A stretch of DNA of 63,089 bases from Sphingobium abikonense NBRC 16140. Its GTDB lineage: Bacteria > Pseudomonadota > Alphaproteobacteria > Sphingomonadales > Sphingomonadaceae. Below the pieces are notes generated by a model. It saw only the letters and a program-made list of their open reading frames with translations. It ran no database searches and was not told the origin of the DNA. Shown piece after piece: positions 51,933-61,549 of the stretch. Every line of letters begins with the position of its first letter. The stretch's first letter is position 1. The stretch spans positions 1-63,089 of the forward strand of contig NZ_BCYT01000020.1 of the NCBI RefSeq assembly GCF_001598335.1. The letters are read 5' to 3'. A program made the position numbers and the translations under genes.

Positions 51933-52777
51933 GCTGGATCAACCGCGTCCGCAACGCCCTCCCCTTCACCAAGAAGGAAACCACCGCCGAAACGTTGTGG
52001 CACAAATGCCCGTCCTGCGCGGAAATGGTGTTCATCAAGGAGTGGGAAGAAAATCTGTCGGTCTGCCCGCGCTGCGACCATCATGGCCGGATCGGCCCGG
52101 CGGCGCGGTTCGAACAGATATTGGACGCCGGTTTCATCCTGTTGCCGACGCCCCATGTGCCCGAAGATCCGCTGAAGTTTCGCGACAGCAAGCGCTATCC
52201 CGATCGGATCAAGGCTGCGCGCCAAGCCACTGGCGACCAGGACGCTCTGATCAACGCGCGCGGCGCGATCGACGATGTGCCGCTGGTGATGGGGGTGCAG
52301 AATTTCGCCTTCATGGGCGGGTCCATGGGCATGGGTGTCGGCGCGGCCTTCATCCAGGGCGTCAATGACGCGATCGCGCATGATTGCCCCTATGTGATCT
52401 TCACTGCCGCGGGCGGCGCCCGGATGCAGGAAGGCATATTGTCGCTGATGCAGATGCCCCGCGCGACCGTCGCCATCCAGAAGCTGCACGCCAAGGGATT
52501 GCCCTATATCGTGGTGCTGACCGATCCGACGACCGGCGGCGTCACCGCGAGCTACGCCATGCTGGGCGACATCCAGATCGCCGAACCCAATGCGCTGATC
52601 GGGTTCGCCGGCCAGCGCGTGATCGAGAGCACGATTCGTGAAAAGCTGCCCGAAGGGTTCCAGCGCGCCGAATATCTGCTTGACCATGGCATGCTGGACA
52701 TGGTGGTCCATCGCCGTGACCTGCGCGATACGCTGGCGCGGGTGATCGGCTATCTGCGGCCGCGCGCCGCCGCCTGA
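51929..52777 (+). CDS. accD: acetyl-CoA carboxylase carboxyltransferase subunit beta
   Basis: A 282-aa protein with an N-terminal four-Cys zinc finger ([23 protein letters not shown]), then [49 protein letters not shown] and GFAGQRVIE, the crotonase-fold carboxyltransferase. It makes malonyl-CoA with AccA. The trpA-accD-folC order is usual in alphaproteobacteria. Confidence 0.97.
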   Translation: MSWINRVRNALPFTKKETTAETLWHKCPSCAEMVFIKEWEENLSVCPRCDHHGRIGPAARFEQILDAGFILLPTPHVPEDPLKFRDSKRYPDRIKAARQATGDQDALINARGAIDDVPLVMGVQNFAFMGGSMGMGVGAAFIQGVNDAIAHDCPYVIFTAAGGARMQEGILSLMQMPRATVAIQKLHAKGLPYIVVLTDPTTGGVTASYAMLGDIQIAEPNALIGFAGQRVIESTIREKLPEGFQRAEYLLDHGMLDMVVHRRDLRDTLARVIGYLRPRAAA

Positions 52778-52805
52778 CCCCCACGCGCCAAGGGGAAGCA
52801 GCGCC

Positions 52806-54134
52806 GTGGCCGACCATGCCGTTTCCGACGATCCGGACGTCCAGGCGCAACTCGACCGGCTCTCGTCGCTATCGCCGGGCGCGGACATATTGGGGCTGGA
52901 GCGGATCACGCGGCTGCTGGAGCGGCTGGGCGATCCGCATCGCGCGCTGCCGCCCGTACTTCACGTCGCCGGAACCAATGGCAAGGGATCGACCTGCGCC
53001 TTCCTCCGCGCGGCGATGGAGGCCGATGGCAAGAGCGTCCATGTCTTTACCTCGCCGCATCTGGTGCGCTTCAACGAGCGGATACGCATTGCTGGCCAGT
53101 TGATCGACGACGCGATGCTGGCGCGCTATCTGGAGCGCGTGCTGGACATTGCGGAGGGCGTGAATGCCAGCTTCTTTGAGGTGACGACTGCCGCCGCCTT
53201 CCTGGCCTTTGCCGAGCAGCGCGCCGACGCCTGCATCATTGAAGTCGGACTGGGCGGACGGCTGGACGCGACCAACGTCATAGCCGACCCGGTCGTTTGC
53301 GGCATTGCGCAGCTCGGCATCGACCATCAGGCCTTTCTAGGCGACACGCTGGCGCAGATCGCGGCGGAAAAGGCGGGGATCGCCAAGGCTGGCGCCCCTT
53401 TGGTCACGCAACGCTATCCCGACAAGCTCGGTCCGATCATGGAAGCCGCCGCGCAAAGGGTCGGAACCCAATGGATTGGTCAGGGAGACGGGTGGGATGC
53501 CGCCGTCTATCGCGACCGGCTCCATTATCGCGACGCCCTAGGGCGGCTCGATACGCCCTTGCCGCGTCTAGCTGGCGCGCATCAGGCGCAGAACGCGGCG
53601 CTCGCCATCGCGATGCTGCGGCATCAGCAGGCCGTGCCGCTGTCGGATGCCGCATTGAAAGCTTCGCCGCTCTGGGCGCAATGGCCCGCGCGATTGCAGC
53701 GGCTGGACCGCGGCCCCTTGCTCACGCCCTTGCCGCCCGACACGGTCGCGTGGCTGGACGGCGGCCATAATGCCGCAGCGGGTGAGGCCATCGCCGCCTA
53801 TTTCACGCCCGACAGGCTGGACGGCCAGATGGTTCACCTCGTGATCGGCATGCTGGCCAACAAGGATATCGACGCTTTCCTCGCGCCGTTCGCAGGGATC
53901 GTCGGGCATATCCATGCGCTGCCGGTGCCGGGACATGACCATCACCCGGCCGAACGCTTTGCCGCGATCGCCGATCAATGGGGCATTGGCATCACGGCGC
54001 ATGATGGCCCAGGGGCAGCGATCCAAGCCATAGCCGCCAGCCTTCCCTTCCGCACATCGCCAAAGCTGCTGATTGGAGGATCGCTCTATCTGGCCGGGCA
54101 GATTTTGCGACTGAACGCGCAACTCCCCGACTGA
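52806..54134 (+). CDS. folC: bifunctional folylpolyglutamate / dihydrofolate synthase
   Basis: A 442-aa Mur-ligase-type enzyme starting at GTG 52806 (AAGGGGAAG upstream): HVAGTNGKGSTCAFLRAAME (P-loop), VFTSPHLVRFNERI, EVGLGGRLDATNVI, IDHQAFLGDTLAQIAAEKAG and LDGGHNAAAGEAIAAYF. It adds glutamate to folates. Confidence 0.96.
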   Translation: MADHAVSDDPDVQAQLDRLSSLSPGADILGLERITRLLERLGDPHRALPPVLHVAGTNGKGSTCAFLRAAMEADGKSVHVFTSPHLVRFNERIRIAGQLIDDAMLARYLERVLDIAEGVNASFFEVTTAAAFLAFAEQRADACIIEVGLGGRLDATNVIADPVVCGIAQLGIDHQAFLGDTLAQIAAEKAGIAKAGAPLVTQRYPDKLGPIMEAAAQRVGTQWIGQGDGWDAAVYRDRLHYRDALGRLDTPLPRLAGAHQAQNAALAIAMLRHQQAVPLSDAALKASPLWAQWPARLQRLDRGPLLTPLPPDTVAWLDGGHNAAAGEAIAAYFTPDRLDGQMVHLVIGMLANKDIDAFLAPFAGIVGHIHALPVPGHDHHPAERFAAIADQWGIGITAHDGPGAAIQAIAASLPFRTSPKLLIGGSLYLAGQILRLNAQLPD

Positions 54135-54200
54135 TTATACTTGCGACTGCCTCTCAATAGCGTATCCTCCGCCTCGGATTAGTTGAGAAGGCGCGATTCT

Positions 54201-54641
54201 ATGGCTTATGGAGAGACTTCCCCGATCGACCTGCCCCGTCCCATCCCCGGCGGCTACGGCAATCGGCTATTCCTGTTCGTGATGCGGCGCATGGCGAGCG
54301 CCGGCGTGAATGATGCCCATGCGGCTAACGCCATGCTGGGGGCCTTCGGGCGCAGCTATCGACGGCCCCTGGTGCTGATGCGCGCGATGATGCTGGAACT
54401 GGCTCGCGCATCGAGCCGCCGGATCATGGTGGCGCCCTGTTGCTGCGCGCGCATGACTGCGGACGAAGCCATGATCATGGAGGCGACTGGCCTTGCCCTG
54501 CGGGACCCGAACCAAGCCTATGACCAGGTGAGCGCGCTGCTGGGCAACGATCATGCGCTCGGCGCCCTCACCTGCCTTCAGGCGGTGGCACAGGCGCATA
54601 GCGACCTGGGCCGGCCGCTGGACCTCTACGCGGCGTGCTGA
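54201..54641 (+). CDS. DUF6628 family protein
   Basis: 146 aa from ATG 54201: LFLFVMRRMASAGVNDAHAA, RSYRRPLVLMRAMMLELARA, then IMVAPCCCARMTADEAMIME. The CCC run and the pattern fit DUF6628, a family seen in sphingomonads, function unknown. A weak promoter-like pair (TTGCGA, TATCCT, 16 nt apart) lies just upstream. Its end overlaps the convergent transporter gene by 16 bp. Confidence 0.75.
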   Translation: MAYGETSPIDLPRPIPGGYGNRLFLFVMRRMASAGVNDAHAANAMLGAFGRSYRRPLVLMRAMMLELARASSRRIMVAPCCCARMTADEAMIMEATGLALRDPNQAYDQVSALLGNDHALGALTCLQAVAQAHSDLGRPLDLYAAC

Positions 54642-55951
54642 TCCTTTCCGGTCTTTGCGGCCGTTCCGACGCTGGCGTCGATCAACCCGGCCCGCATCAT
54701 CAGCCAGAAGAGCAATATGCCGGGCACGGCCAACGCCGTCGTCAGCAGGTAGAAATCGACATAGCCGAACCGCTCGATCAGCGCGCCGGCCGTGGTGCCG
54801 GTCAGGAAACGGCCGACGATGCTGGCGGCAGCGGAAATCAGCGCATATTGCGACGCGGTGAAGCGCAGGTCGCACAGGGCGGAGAAATAGGCGACGACGG
54901 TGACGCCGCCGATGCCGCTGGCGAAATTTTCAAAGCCGATCGCGCCGGCCATGCCCCAATTGCTTTTGCCGAGCGCCGCCAGCGCGGCAAAGCTGAAATT
55001 GGACACGCACATGAGCACAAGGCTGATCAACACCGATCGCTTCATACCGAGCCGCGCATAGAGAATGCCGCCAATGAAAATCCCGACAAGATAAGCCCAG
55101 AAGCCCATGCCGACATCATAAATGGCAATCTCATCATTGCTGTAGCCCATGTCGTCAAACAGCAGGCGGAAGGTCAGGTTGGCCAGCGTGTCGCCAATCT
55201 TGTGCAACAGGATGAACAGCAGCACGAGGAACGCGCCACGCCGGCGAAAAAATTCGGCCAGCGGTCCGGCGATGGATTGCCAGACCTCCGCCAGGCCACG
55301 GCGACTGGCGGCTTCACGATGGCGCGCCGGCTCTCCGACAATCAGGCCCGTCAGCATCGCGGGTAAGGCGAACACGGCGCAGGCCAGGTAGGCGCCATGC
55401 CAGCCAATGCGCGCCGCCAGCACGAGCGCCAGCGATCCGGCCGCCACCGACCCGATACGCCACCCATATTGCGACATGCCCGAGCCGATGCCCAGTTGGC
55501 GCGGCTCCAATATCTCAATGCGATAGGCATCGATGACGATATCATAGGTCGCGCCGGCAAAGCCGACCAGGATCGCGGCATAAGCGGTCTGGAGCAGACT
55601 GGTCGTTGGATCAACGAGGGCCAGGTTGACGACCGCGAGGATCGACAACGCGCCGGCGATCAGCAGCCAGGACACACGCTGCCCCAGACGGCCGATCAAT
55701 GGCACCCGCACGCCATCGACAATCCAAGCCCAAATCCATTTCAGATTATAGACGAGGAACGCCAGGGTGAAGGCCGTCACCGCCTTCTTGTCGATCCCGT
55801 CCTGCGCCAGGCGTGTCGTAAGGGTTGCGCCGATCATCGCGAACGGAAAACCGGAGGAAATGCCCAGAAAGAAGGCGGCAAGCGGCGCCTTTTCGGCATA
55901 GGGCTTGACGGCATCGGCCCATGAGCGCCTGCCCTGCGTAACGTCAGTCAT
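54626..55951 (-). CDS. ampG: AmpG-like MFS permease
   Basis: At 441 aa from ATG 55951 it has about 12 membrane helices, and the family pattern ISSGFPFAMIGATLTTRLAQ, KWIWAWIVDGVRVP, GATYDIVIDAYRIEILEP, GSGMSQYGWRIG and LLHKIGDTLANLTFRLLF. AmpG imports cell-wall muropeptides for recycling and can affect beta-lactamase induction. Substrate is inferred from family. Confidence 0.85.
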   Translation of the reverse strand: MTDVTQGRRSWADAVKPYAEKAPLAAFFLGISSGFPFAMIGATLTTRLAQDGIDKKAVTAFTLAFLVYNLKWIWAWIVDGVRVPLIGRLGQRVSWLLIAGALSILAVVNLALVDPTTSLLQTAYAAILVGFAGATYDIVIDAYRIEILEPRQLGIGSGMSQYGWRIGSVAAGSLALVLAARIGWHGAYLACAVFALPAMLTGLIVGEPARHREAASRRGLAEVWQSIAGPLAEFFRRRGAFLVLLFILLHKIGDTLANLTFRLLFDDMGYSNDEIAIYDVGMGFWAYLVGIFIGGILYARLGMKRSVLISLVLMCVSNFSFAALAALGKSNWGMAGAIGFENFASGIGGVTVVAYFSALCDLRFTASQYALISAAASIVGRFLTGTTAGALIERFGYVDFYLLTTALAVPGILLFWLMMRAGLIDASVGTAAKTGKDQHAA

Positions 55952-56030
55952 AAATGCGCGCGATCCCCTTGGCGTCGGTTTGCGCCACCATATGACGCGA
56001 TGCGCGTCAGGCAAGCAGGGATTGCAGCGA

Positions 56031-56489
56031 TCAGCCGCGCGGCTCGAACAGGGTGAGGCCCGGCGGCAGCTTTGGCCGGCGCGCGCCGCGCAGGACCGCG
56101 TCGACCACCTGGATCGCTGCGATCAGGTCCCGTTGCGCATAGGGTTTGGACAGGCAGCCGATCGCGAGAGCGCGCGCGTCCCCAGGGCAGCGGCCCGTGA
56201 CGAACAGCACAGGCAGGCCTTGCTCGGCTGCATGGCGCGCCACGTCGATACCGCTTTTGTCGCCCGGCAGGGCTACGTCGGCAACCACCAGATCCACGTC
56301 GCCTTCATCGATGACGCGCACGGCATGATCATAATCATCAACCGTCGCGGCAATCCGGTAGCCGGCCTGTTCAAGCGCATGTTCATTGTCGAAGGCGACA
56401 AGCGGTTCGTCCTCCACCACGAGGATGGACTGAATGGCCTTGCGCCGCGATGGCCGCTTCTCTTCCTCTTTCAACAAACCGAAAAACAT
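56031..56489 (-). CDS. single-domain response regulator
   Basis: From ATG 56489 it is 152 aa: a short basic start (KEEEKRPSRRKAIQ), then a receiver domain with ILVVEDEPLVAFDNEHAL, phospho-acceptor Asp in VDLVVADVALPGDKSG, VLFVTGRC and KPYAQRD. No output domain follows. It may act in phosphorelay or by protein binding. The frame is open upstream (to 56597); 56516 is another start. Confidence 0.88.
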   Translation of the reverse strand: MFFGLLKEEEKRPSRRKAIQSILVVEDEPLVAFDNEHALEQAGYRIAATVDDYDHAVRVIDEGDVDLVVADVALPGDKSGIDVARHAAEQGLPVLFVTGRCPGDARALAIGCLSKPYAQRDLIAAIQVVDAVLRGARRPKLPPGLTLFEPRG

Positions 56490-56633
56490 TTGCCAAGCCC
56501 GCCCTGAGTCCGCCATGCGATAAGAGAAACGCCGCGCGCCCGCACCGGGTTGCCCGATGGGGCCGAAAACTCCTTCGCCCAAGCGCCGGAGCGGCACATT
56601 TCAGCTCAATGCTGGCTTTCCAAGGATATGGGG

Positions 56634-57572
56634 ATGGCCAGTGGCAAGAAAAAGGAATTGACCGTGGAACCGCCGAAAAAATCCGGACCGCCCCGTCGCG
56701 GCGCAGGCACCGGTGGCCCGAAGCGTCCCATCGGCCCGCGCTCGCGCCCCGCTGCGCCAAAGTCCGCCCGCCAGTCGCCGCGTCCTGTGCAGGATGCCAA
56801 TCCGCATCCAGCGCGCGCGGCCGCCGCCGCGTCCGGCAAGGGCGAACCCCAGCGTATCGCTAAATTGCTGGCCCGCGCCGGAGTCGCGTCCCGTCGTGAG
56901 ATCGAGCGGATGATTGCGGAGGGCCGTATCGCCCTGGACGGCGCGCCCATCGACACGCCCGCAACACTTCTGACATCCTTGCATGGGGTCACGGTCGATG
57001 GAGTCGCCATCGCGGCTCCCGCGCCGACCCGGCTGTTCCTGTTCCACAAACCTGTCGGATGCCTGACGACAGAGCGGGACCCGGCGGGGCGGCCGACGAT
57101 CTATGATCGCCTGCCCGACGGACTGCCGCGGGTCATGCCGATCGGGCGACTGGACATGAATACCGAAGGGTTGTTGTTGTTGACGACCGATGGCGGGTTC
57201 AAGCGGCAGATGGAATTGCCCGCGACCGGCGTGCCCCGCACTTACCGCGCGCGCGCCTTTGGTGAAGTCAGCCAGCAGCAACTGGAAGATTTGTTCGACG
57301 GGCTGGAAATCGATGGCGTCCGTTATGGGCAGATCGAGGCCAATCTGGAGCGCCGGACTGGCCGCAACCAGTGGATCGAAATGACGCTGACGGAGGGCAA
57401 GAACCGCGAGGTCCGCCGGGTGCTGGAGCATCTGGGCCTCAAGGTCAATCGCCTGATCCGCACGGCTTATGGCCCCTTTGCCTTGGGCGAAATGGCGGTA
57501 GGCGCGGTGGAGGAAGTGCGGCAGCATGACCTTATCCTGTTCCGCAAGACGTTGAAGGGTGGCGCGGCATGA
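56634..57572 (+). CDS. rluB: 23S rRNA pseudouridine synthase, RluB type
   Basis: From ATG 56634 (AAGGA 7 nt upstream) the protein is 312 aa. The first 70 residues are a disordered Pro/Arg/Lys tail. An S4 domain follows (QRIAKLLARAGVASRREIER), then LFLFHKPVGCLTTERDPAGR, GRLDMNTEGLLLLTTDGGF (catalytic Asp) and EGKNREVRRVLEHLGL. RluB modifies U2605 of 23S rRNA in E. coli. rsmD overlaps the stop. Confidence 0.92.
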   Translation: MASGKKKELTVEPPKKSGPPRRGAGTGGPKRPIGPRSRPAAPKSARQSPRPVQDANPHPARAAAAASGKGEPQRIAKLLARAGVASRREIERMIAEGRIALDGAPIDTPATLLTSLHGVTVDGVAIAAPAPTRLFLFHKPVGCLTTERDPAGRPTIYDRLPDGLPRVMPIGRLDMNTEGLLLLTTDGGFKRQMELPATGVPRTYRARAFGEVSQQQLEDLFDGLEIDGVRYGQIEANLERRTGRNQWIEMTLTEGKNREVRRVLEHLGLKVNRLIRTAYGPFALGEMAVGAVEEVRQHDLILFRKTLKGGAA

Positions 57573-58105
57573 GGATCATTGCCGGCCAATGGCGCGGGCG
57601 GCCGCTGACCGCGCCCAAGGGAGACGCCACGCGGCCTACGGCGGACCGCACGCGCGAAACGCTTTTCTCCATGCTGACGAGCCGGATCGGATCGTTCGAC
57701 GGCCTGGCGGTGGGGGATTTTTTTGCCGGGTCGGGCGCCTTGGGGTTCGAAGCGCTCTCACGCGGGGCGGCGACATGCCTGTTCGTCGAACAGGACAAAG
57801 CGGCCCTGGATGCGATCCGCGCCAATGCTGATCGCTTCGGAGTTCGTCCGGACATTCGTCCGTCCAATGTCTTGTCGCTGGGTCCCGCCCCAGCGCCGCT
57901 GGACATAGTCTTCATGGACCCGCCCTACGATACCGGCGCGGGCCAGGTCGCGCTGGACAAGCTGGGGCGATTGGGGTGGGCGGGCCCCGCCACCTGGATT
58001 TCGATCGAAACCGGTCGGCGCGAGGATGTCGCGGTAAAGGGCTATGTGATCGACGTCACAAGGGAGGTCGGCAAGGCACGATTGACGCTGCTGCGGCCGG
58101 AATGA
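57569..58105 (+). CDS. rsmD: 16S rRNA (guanine(966)-N(2))-methyltransferase
   Basis: 178 aa: MRIIAGQWRGRPLTAPKGD, RPTADRTRETLFSML, DFFAGSGALGFEALSRGA (SAM binding), and FMDPPYDTG (catalytic DPPY). Overlaps the rluB stop by 4 nt. Confidence 0.95.
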   Translation: MRIIAGQWRGRPLTAPKGDATRPTADRTRETLFSMLTSRIGSFDGLAVGDFFAGSGALGFEALSRGAATCLFVEQDKAALDAIRANADRFGVRPDIRPSNVLSLGPAPAPLDIVFMDPPYDTGAGQVALDKLGRLGWAGPATWISIETGRREDVAVKGYVIDVTREVGKARLTLLRPE

Positions 58106-58119
58106 CGGAAGACATATAA

Positions 58120-58152
58120 AAGGGCCGGCCCGAATGTGACGGGCCGACCCTT
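58120..58152. terminator. hairpin terminator between convergent genes
   Basis: AAGGGCCGGCCCG (58120-58132) pairs with CGGGCCGACCCTT (58140-58152), 12 of 13 pairs, loop of 7. It follows rsmD by 14 bp and precedes the convergent gene stop by 32 bp, so it may stop both. Confidence 0.7.
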
Positions 58153-58184
58153 ATCATGCCGCTCGGGGCATATATTCGGCTTGC

Positions 58185-58634
58185 TCAGCCCGGCTTGCGC
58201 ATCCGGCGCGCCTGGCCGGGATTGATGCAGCTGTCCTGCACGGTACGCGAGCAAACAGGGTAATCTTTCGCCTCAGTCGGGGGCGGCGTCATATTACCCC
58301 CCATGGTCACGGGATTTTCCGCTGAGCCCATCGGCGCTGCCGGATCGCGGGGCGCATTGGCGGGAGCCGGCATCATGCCCGGATCGGCCGGCACGGCCCC
58401 GGTCGGCTGGCCTGCATTAGGGTCCGCCGGCATGGGCATGGATGACCCATCGGGCTGTGCCGGCATATTCGTCGCCGGATTTGCGGGCGGCGTCGGCATG
58501 GCTGGATTGGTCGACGGCGTCATGGCCCCAGCGGGCGGCTGACCGGCCGGCGCCATCGCGTCTTGCGCAAAGACCGTGCCGGAAATCGCAGAAACGCCAA
58601 GCAGGGCGGCGCCTGCCAACAGGAACGCTTTCAT
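58185..58634 (-). CDS. secreted Pro/Met/Ala-rich hypothetical protein
   Basis: 149 aa from ATG 58634 with AGGAAAGGA upstream. Signal peptide MKAFLLAGAALLGVSAISGT to VFA. The mature part is low complexity (PAGQPPAGAMTPSTNPAMPT and similar), then a short Cys-bearing end (YPVCSRTVQDSCINPGQARR). Proteins of this shape are common in sphingomonads. No function known. Confidence 0.7.
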   Translation of the reverse strand: MKAFLLAGAALLGVSAISGTVFAQDAMAPAGQPPAGAMTPSTNPAMPTPPANPATNMPAQPDGSSMPMPADPNAGQPTGAVPADPGMMPAPANAPRDPAAPMGSAENPVTMGGNMTPPPTEAKDYPVCSRTVQDSCINPGQARRMRKPG

Positions 58635-58757
58635 CGGGAATATCCTTTCCTCTTGTCTCGCCCCGGCGACCGCTCGTTCGAATGACAAAACACCCCAAGC
58701 GGAAAAGCCGTTCCCGAATGATAATGAAATATGCGGGGTCGACGCCCGGGTTCCGGT

Positions 58758-59156
58758 TCAGGGGCCTTCGGGATAGCGATCAAACCTTGGCAAATCCTGC
58801 ATCGCCTTTGCCCAGGGCGCCGCTTCGGCCCATTGAATATGCGCTTGCGGCGGGAGCGCATCCTGATCGTCCAGTGTCGCGGTCTGAATGTCGATCCCGC
58901 CGGGAAAGATGACGGGATTCCGGTAGAAAAGCCCGGTGCCGCAGGTCCCGCAAAACTGACGAACCGCATTTTCGGATGAGCGATAGCTGACCGGCTCGCC
59001 GCTGATGATGACCTTGTCCTCGGGAAACAATGCCCACCCGACCATCGGCGCGCCGGCGCTCGCCCGGCAATCGCCGCAATGGCACAGCGCGCTATAGGCC
59101 GGATCGCCCTCCACTGTGTAGCGAATGGCGCCGCATTGGCATTGGCCGCTCAGCAT
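58758..59156 (-). CDS. GFA-family (CENP-V/GFA fold) zinc protein
   Basis: 132 aa from ATG 59156 (GGGAGGA 6 nt upstream). Cys pattern GQCQCGAIRY, LCHCGDCRASAG and FCGTCGTGLFYRN binds zinc. The family is named for glutathione-dependent formaldehyde-activating enzyme, though that activity is disputed. The frame is open further upstream but unconvincing. Confidence 0.9.
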   Translation of the reverse strand: MLSGQCQCGAIRYTVEGDPAYSALCHCGDCRASAGAPMVGWALFPEDKVIISGEPVSYRSSENAVRQFCGTCGTGLFYRNPVIFPGGIDIQTATLDDQDALPPQAHIQWAEAAPWAKAMQDLPRFDRYPEGP

Positions 59157-59175
59157 GGCAGTCCTCCCTTGCATG

Positions 59176-59190
59176 ATTCTCCTTTTGTTC
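59176..59190. promoter_or_regulatory. SOS-box-like site upstream of uvrD
   Basis: ATTC TCCTTTT GTTC matches GTTC-N7-GTTC at 7 of 8 fixed bases, 68 bp before the uvrD ATG. LexA control of uvrD is known in several alphaproteobacteria, so this may be a weak operator. Confidence 0.35.
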
Positions 59191-59258
59191 TCATAGAAAG
59201 CTTCGCCGTGCAAGGCCCTGCCCTTGCCCCCATCCCTGCTCGACCCTAGTTGATCGCC

Positions 59259-61535
59259 ATGACGCTTCCCGCACCTTCCCCCAATGATCCGCCCTATCTG
59301 AAAGGTCTCAACACGCCGCAGCGTGAGGCTGTGTTGACGACAGAGGGGCCGGTGCTCGTGTTGGCGGGCGCGGGAACGGGCAAGACCGCGGCGCTGACGG
59401 CTCGGCTTGCGCATCTCATCGGTACGCGCCGCGCCTGGCCATCGGAAATCCTGGCCGTCACCTTCACCAACAAGGCCGCGCGGGAAATGCGCGCGCGCGT
59501 GGGGGCGATGATCGGCGACGCGGTCGAAGGAATGCCCTGGCTCGGCACCTTCCATGCCATCGCCGCGCGGATGCTACGGCGTCATGCGGAACTGGTCGGC
59601 CTGCAATCCAACTTCACCATTCTCGATACCGATGACCAATTGCGTCTGATGAAACAGTTGATCCAGGCGGAGGGTATTGACGAAAAGCGGTGGCCTGCCC
59701 GCCAATTGGGCGGGCTGATCGACCAGTGGAAGAACAAGGGGCTGACCCCCGAGGAGGTGAGCGCGGGCGAAGCGGAGGGCTATGCCCATGGCAAGGGGCA
59801 GAAACTCTATGCCGCCTATCAGGCGCGCCTGCGTGGCGTGAATGCGTGCGATTTCGGTGACTTGCTGCTGCATGTTCTGACGATTTTGAAAAAGCATCGC
59901 GACGTGCTGGAGCAGTATCAGCAGAAATTCCGCTACATCATGGTGGACGAATATCAGGACACCAATTCCAGCCAGTATCTCTGGCTGCGGCTGCTGGCGC
60001 AGGAGCGGAAAAATATCTGCTGCGTGGGCGATGACGATCAGTCCATCTATTCCTGGCGCGGCGCAGAGGTCGCCAATATCCTGCGGTTCGAAAAGGATTT
60101 TCCCGGCGCGACGATCATCCGGCTGGAACAGAATTATCGGTCGACGCCACACATATTAGGCGCGGCGTCGGGCGTTATCGCCGAAAATGGCAATCGCCTG
60201 GGCAAGACGCTGTGGACCGACATCGACGTTGGCGAAAAGGTCAAGGTCATCGGCGTATGGGACGGTCCCGAAGAAGCGCGGCGCATCAGCGAGGATATCG
60301 AGGCGATCGAGCGGAGCGGCGGGTCGCTGGACGATGTGGCCATCCTGGTCCGCGCCCAGCATCAGACGCGTGAGTTTGAGGATCGCTTCATCCAGATCGG
60401 TCTGCCCTATCGCATCATCGGCGGCTTCCGTTTCTATGAGCGCGCCGAAATCCGCGACGCGCTCGCCTATCTACGGCTGGTCAACCAGCCGGCGGACGAT
60501 CTGGCGTTCGAACGGATCGTCAATGTTCCCAAGCGCGGCCTGGGCGATAAGGCGGTGGAAAAACTGCATCGCCTCGCCCGCGCACAGGGAGTTCCGCTTA
60601 CCCTTGCCGCCGCGCGGATCCTGGATACGGACGAATTGACACCACAGGCGCGCCGGTCGCTCGGCGCTTTCATCGGCGATCTGGCGCGGTGGCGCGATCG
60701 CGCGGGGCAATTGCCCCATGCCGAACTGGCGCGGCAGATATTGGACGAGAGCGGCTATACCGCGATGCTCCAGGCCGATCGGACGACTGAGAGCGCCGGG
60801 CGGCTGGAGAACCTCACCGAATTGACGCGTGCGATGGAAGAATATGACACGCTGGGCGCCTTTCTGGAGCATGTCAGCCTAGTGATGGACAATGAGGCGC
60901 AGGCGGAAGAACGCAAGGTCACGATCATGACCATTCACGCCGCCAAGGGCCTGGAGTTTGAACATGTGTTCCTTGCCGGATGGGAGGAAGGGCTGTTTCC
61001 GTCGCAGCGGGCGCTCGATGAAGGGGGCCTCAACAGCCTGGAGGAGGAGCGTCGGCTCGCCTATGTCGCCATCACGCGCGCGCGGCGGCGCTGCACCATC
61101 CTGCACGCCGCCAACCGCCGCATTTATGGCCAGTGGACCAGTTCCATCCCATCCCGCTTTGTCGGGGAGCTTCCCCCCGAGCATGTGGAGGAGGAAAGCA
61201 GCATGAGCGGCGGCGCATCCTTGTGGCGCGCCAACTGGTCCGAACGCGAGGACCCGTTCGCCAATGTCGCGCGCGGCACCGGCCGGGGACCGGGCTGGCA
61301 GCGTGCCCAATCGTCGGGCCAGTTCAGCAAGGAGCCGGTCCGCATCGTGGAAGCGCGGTCCTCTGCCGTGTCGCTGGGCAATAAGGGACGCAGCGACGTC
61401 AGCATAGGCCTGCGCGTCTTCCACCAGAAGTTCGGCTACGGCACGGTTGCGGAGATCGAGGGCAACAAGCTGGAGATCGACTTCGAAACCGCCGGCCGCA
61501 AGCGCGTGATGGACAGTTTCATTTCCATCGCCTGA
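59259..61535 (+). CDS. uvrD: UvrD/PcrA-type DNA helicase
   Basis: 758 aa from ATG 59259 (TTG 59250 also possible). SF1A motifs in order: LNTPQREAV (Q), LAGAGTGKTAALTARL (I), VTFTNKAAREM (Ia), MVDEYQDTNSSQYLWLR (II), GDDDQSIYSWRGAE (III), LEQNYRST (IV), TIHAAKGLEFEHVFL (V), EERRLAYVAITRARRR (VI). The C-terminal end (VFHQKFGYGTVAEIEGNKLE) is the PcrA Tudor-like domain. It unwinds DNA in repair and removes stalled complexes. Confidence 0.96.
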   Translation: MTLPAPSPNDPPYLKGLNTPQREAVLTTEGPVLVLAGAGTGKTAALTARLAHLIGTRRAWPSEILAVTFTNKAAREMRARVGAMIGDAVEGMPWLGTFHAIAARMLRRHAELVGLQSNFTILDTDDQLRLMKQLIQAEGIDEKRWPARQLGGLIDQWKNKGLTPEEVSAGEAEGYAHGKGQKLYAAYQARLRGVNACDFGDLLLHVLTILKKHRDVLEQYQQKFRYIMVDEYQDTNSSQYLWLRLLAQERKNICCVGDDDQSIYSWRGAEVANILRFEKDFPGATIIRLEQNYRSTPHILGAASGVIAENGNRLGKTLWTDIDVGEKVKVIGVWDGPEEARRISEDIEAIERSGGSLDDVAILVRAQHQTREFEDRFIQIGLPYRIIGGFRFYERAEIRDALAYLRLVNQPADDLAFERIVNVPKRGLGDKAVEKLHRLARAQGVPLTLAAARILDTDELTPQARRSLGAFIGDLARWRDRAGQLPHAELARQILDESGYTAMLQADRTTESAGRLENLTELTRAMEEYDTLGAFLEHVSLVMDNEAQAEERKVTIMTIHAAKGLEFEHVFLAGWEEGLFPSQRALDEGGLNSLEEERRLAYVAITRARRRCTILHAANRRIYGQWTSSIPSRFVGELPPEHVEEESSMSGGASLWRANWSEREDPFANVARGTGRGPGWQRAQSSGQFSKEPVRIVEARSSAVSLGNKGRSDVSIGLRVFHQKFGYGTVAEIEGNKLEIDFETAGRKRVMDSFISIA

Positions 61536-61549
61536 CCATCGCGCGCCGC

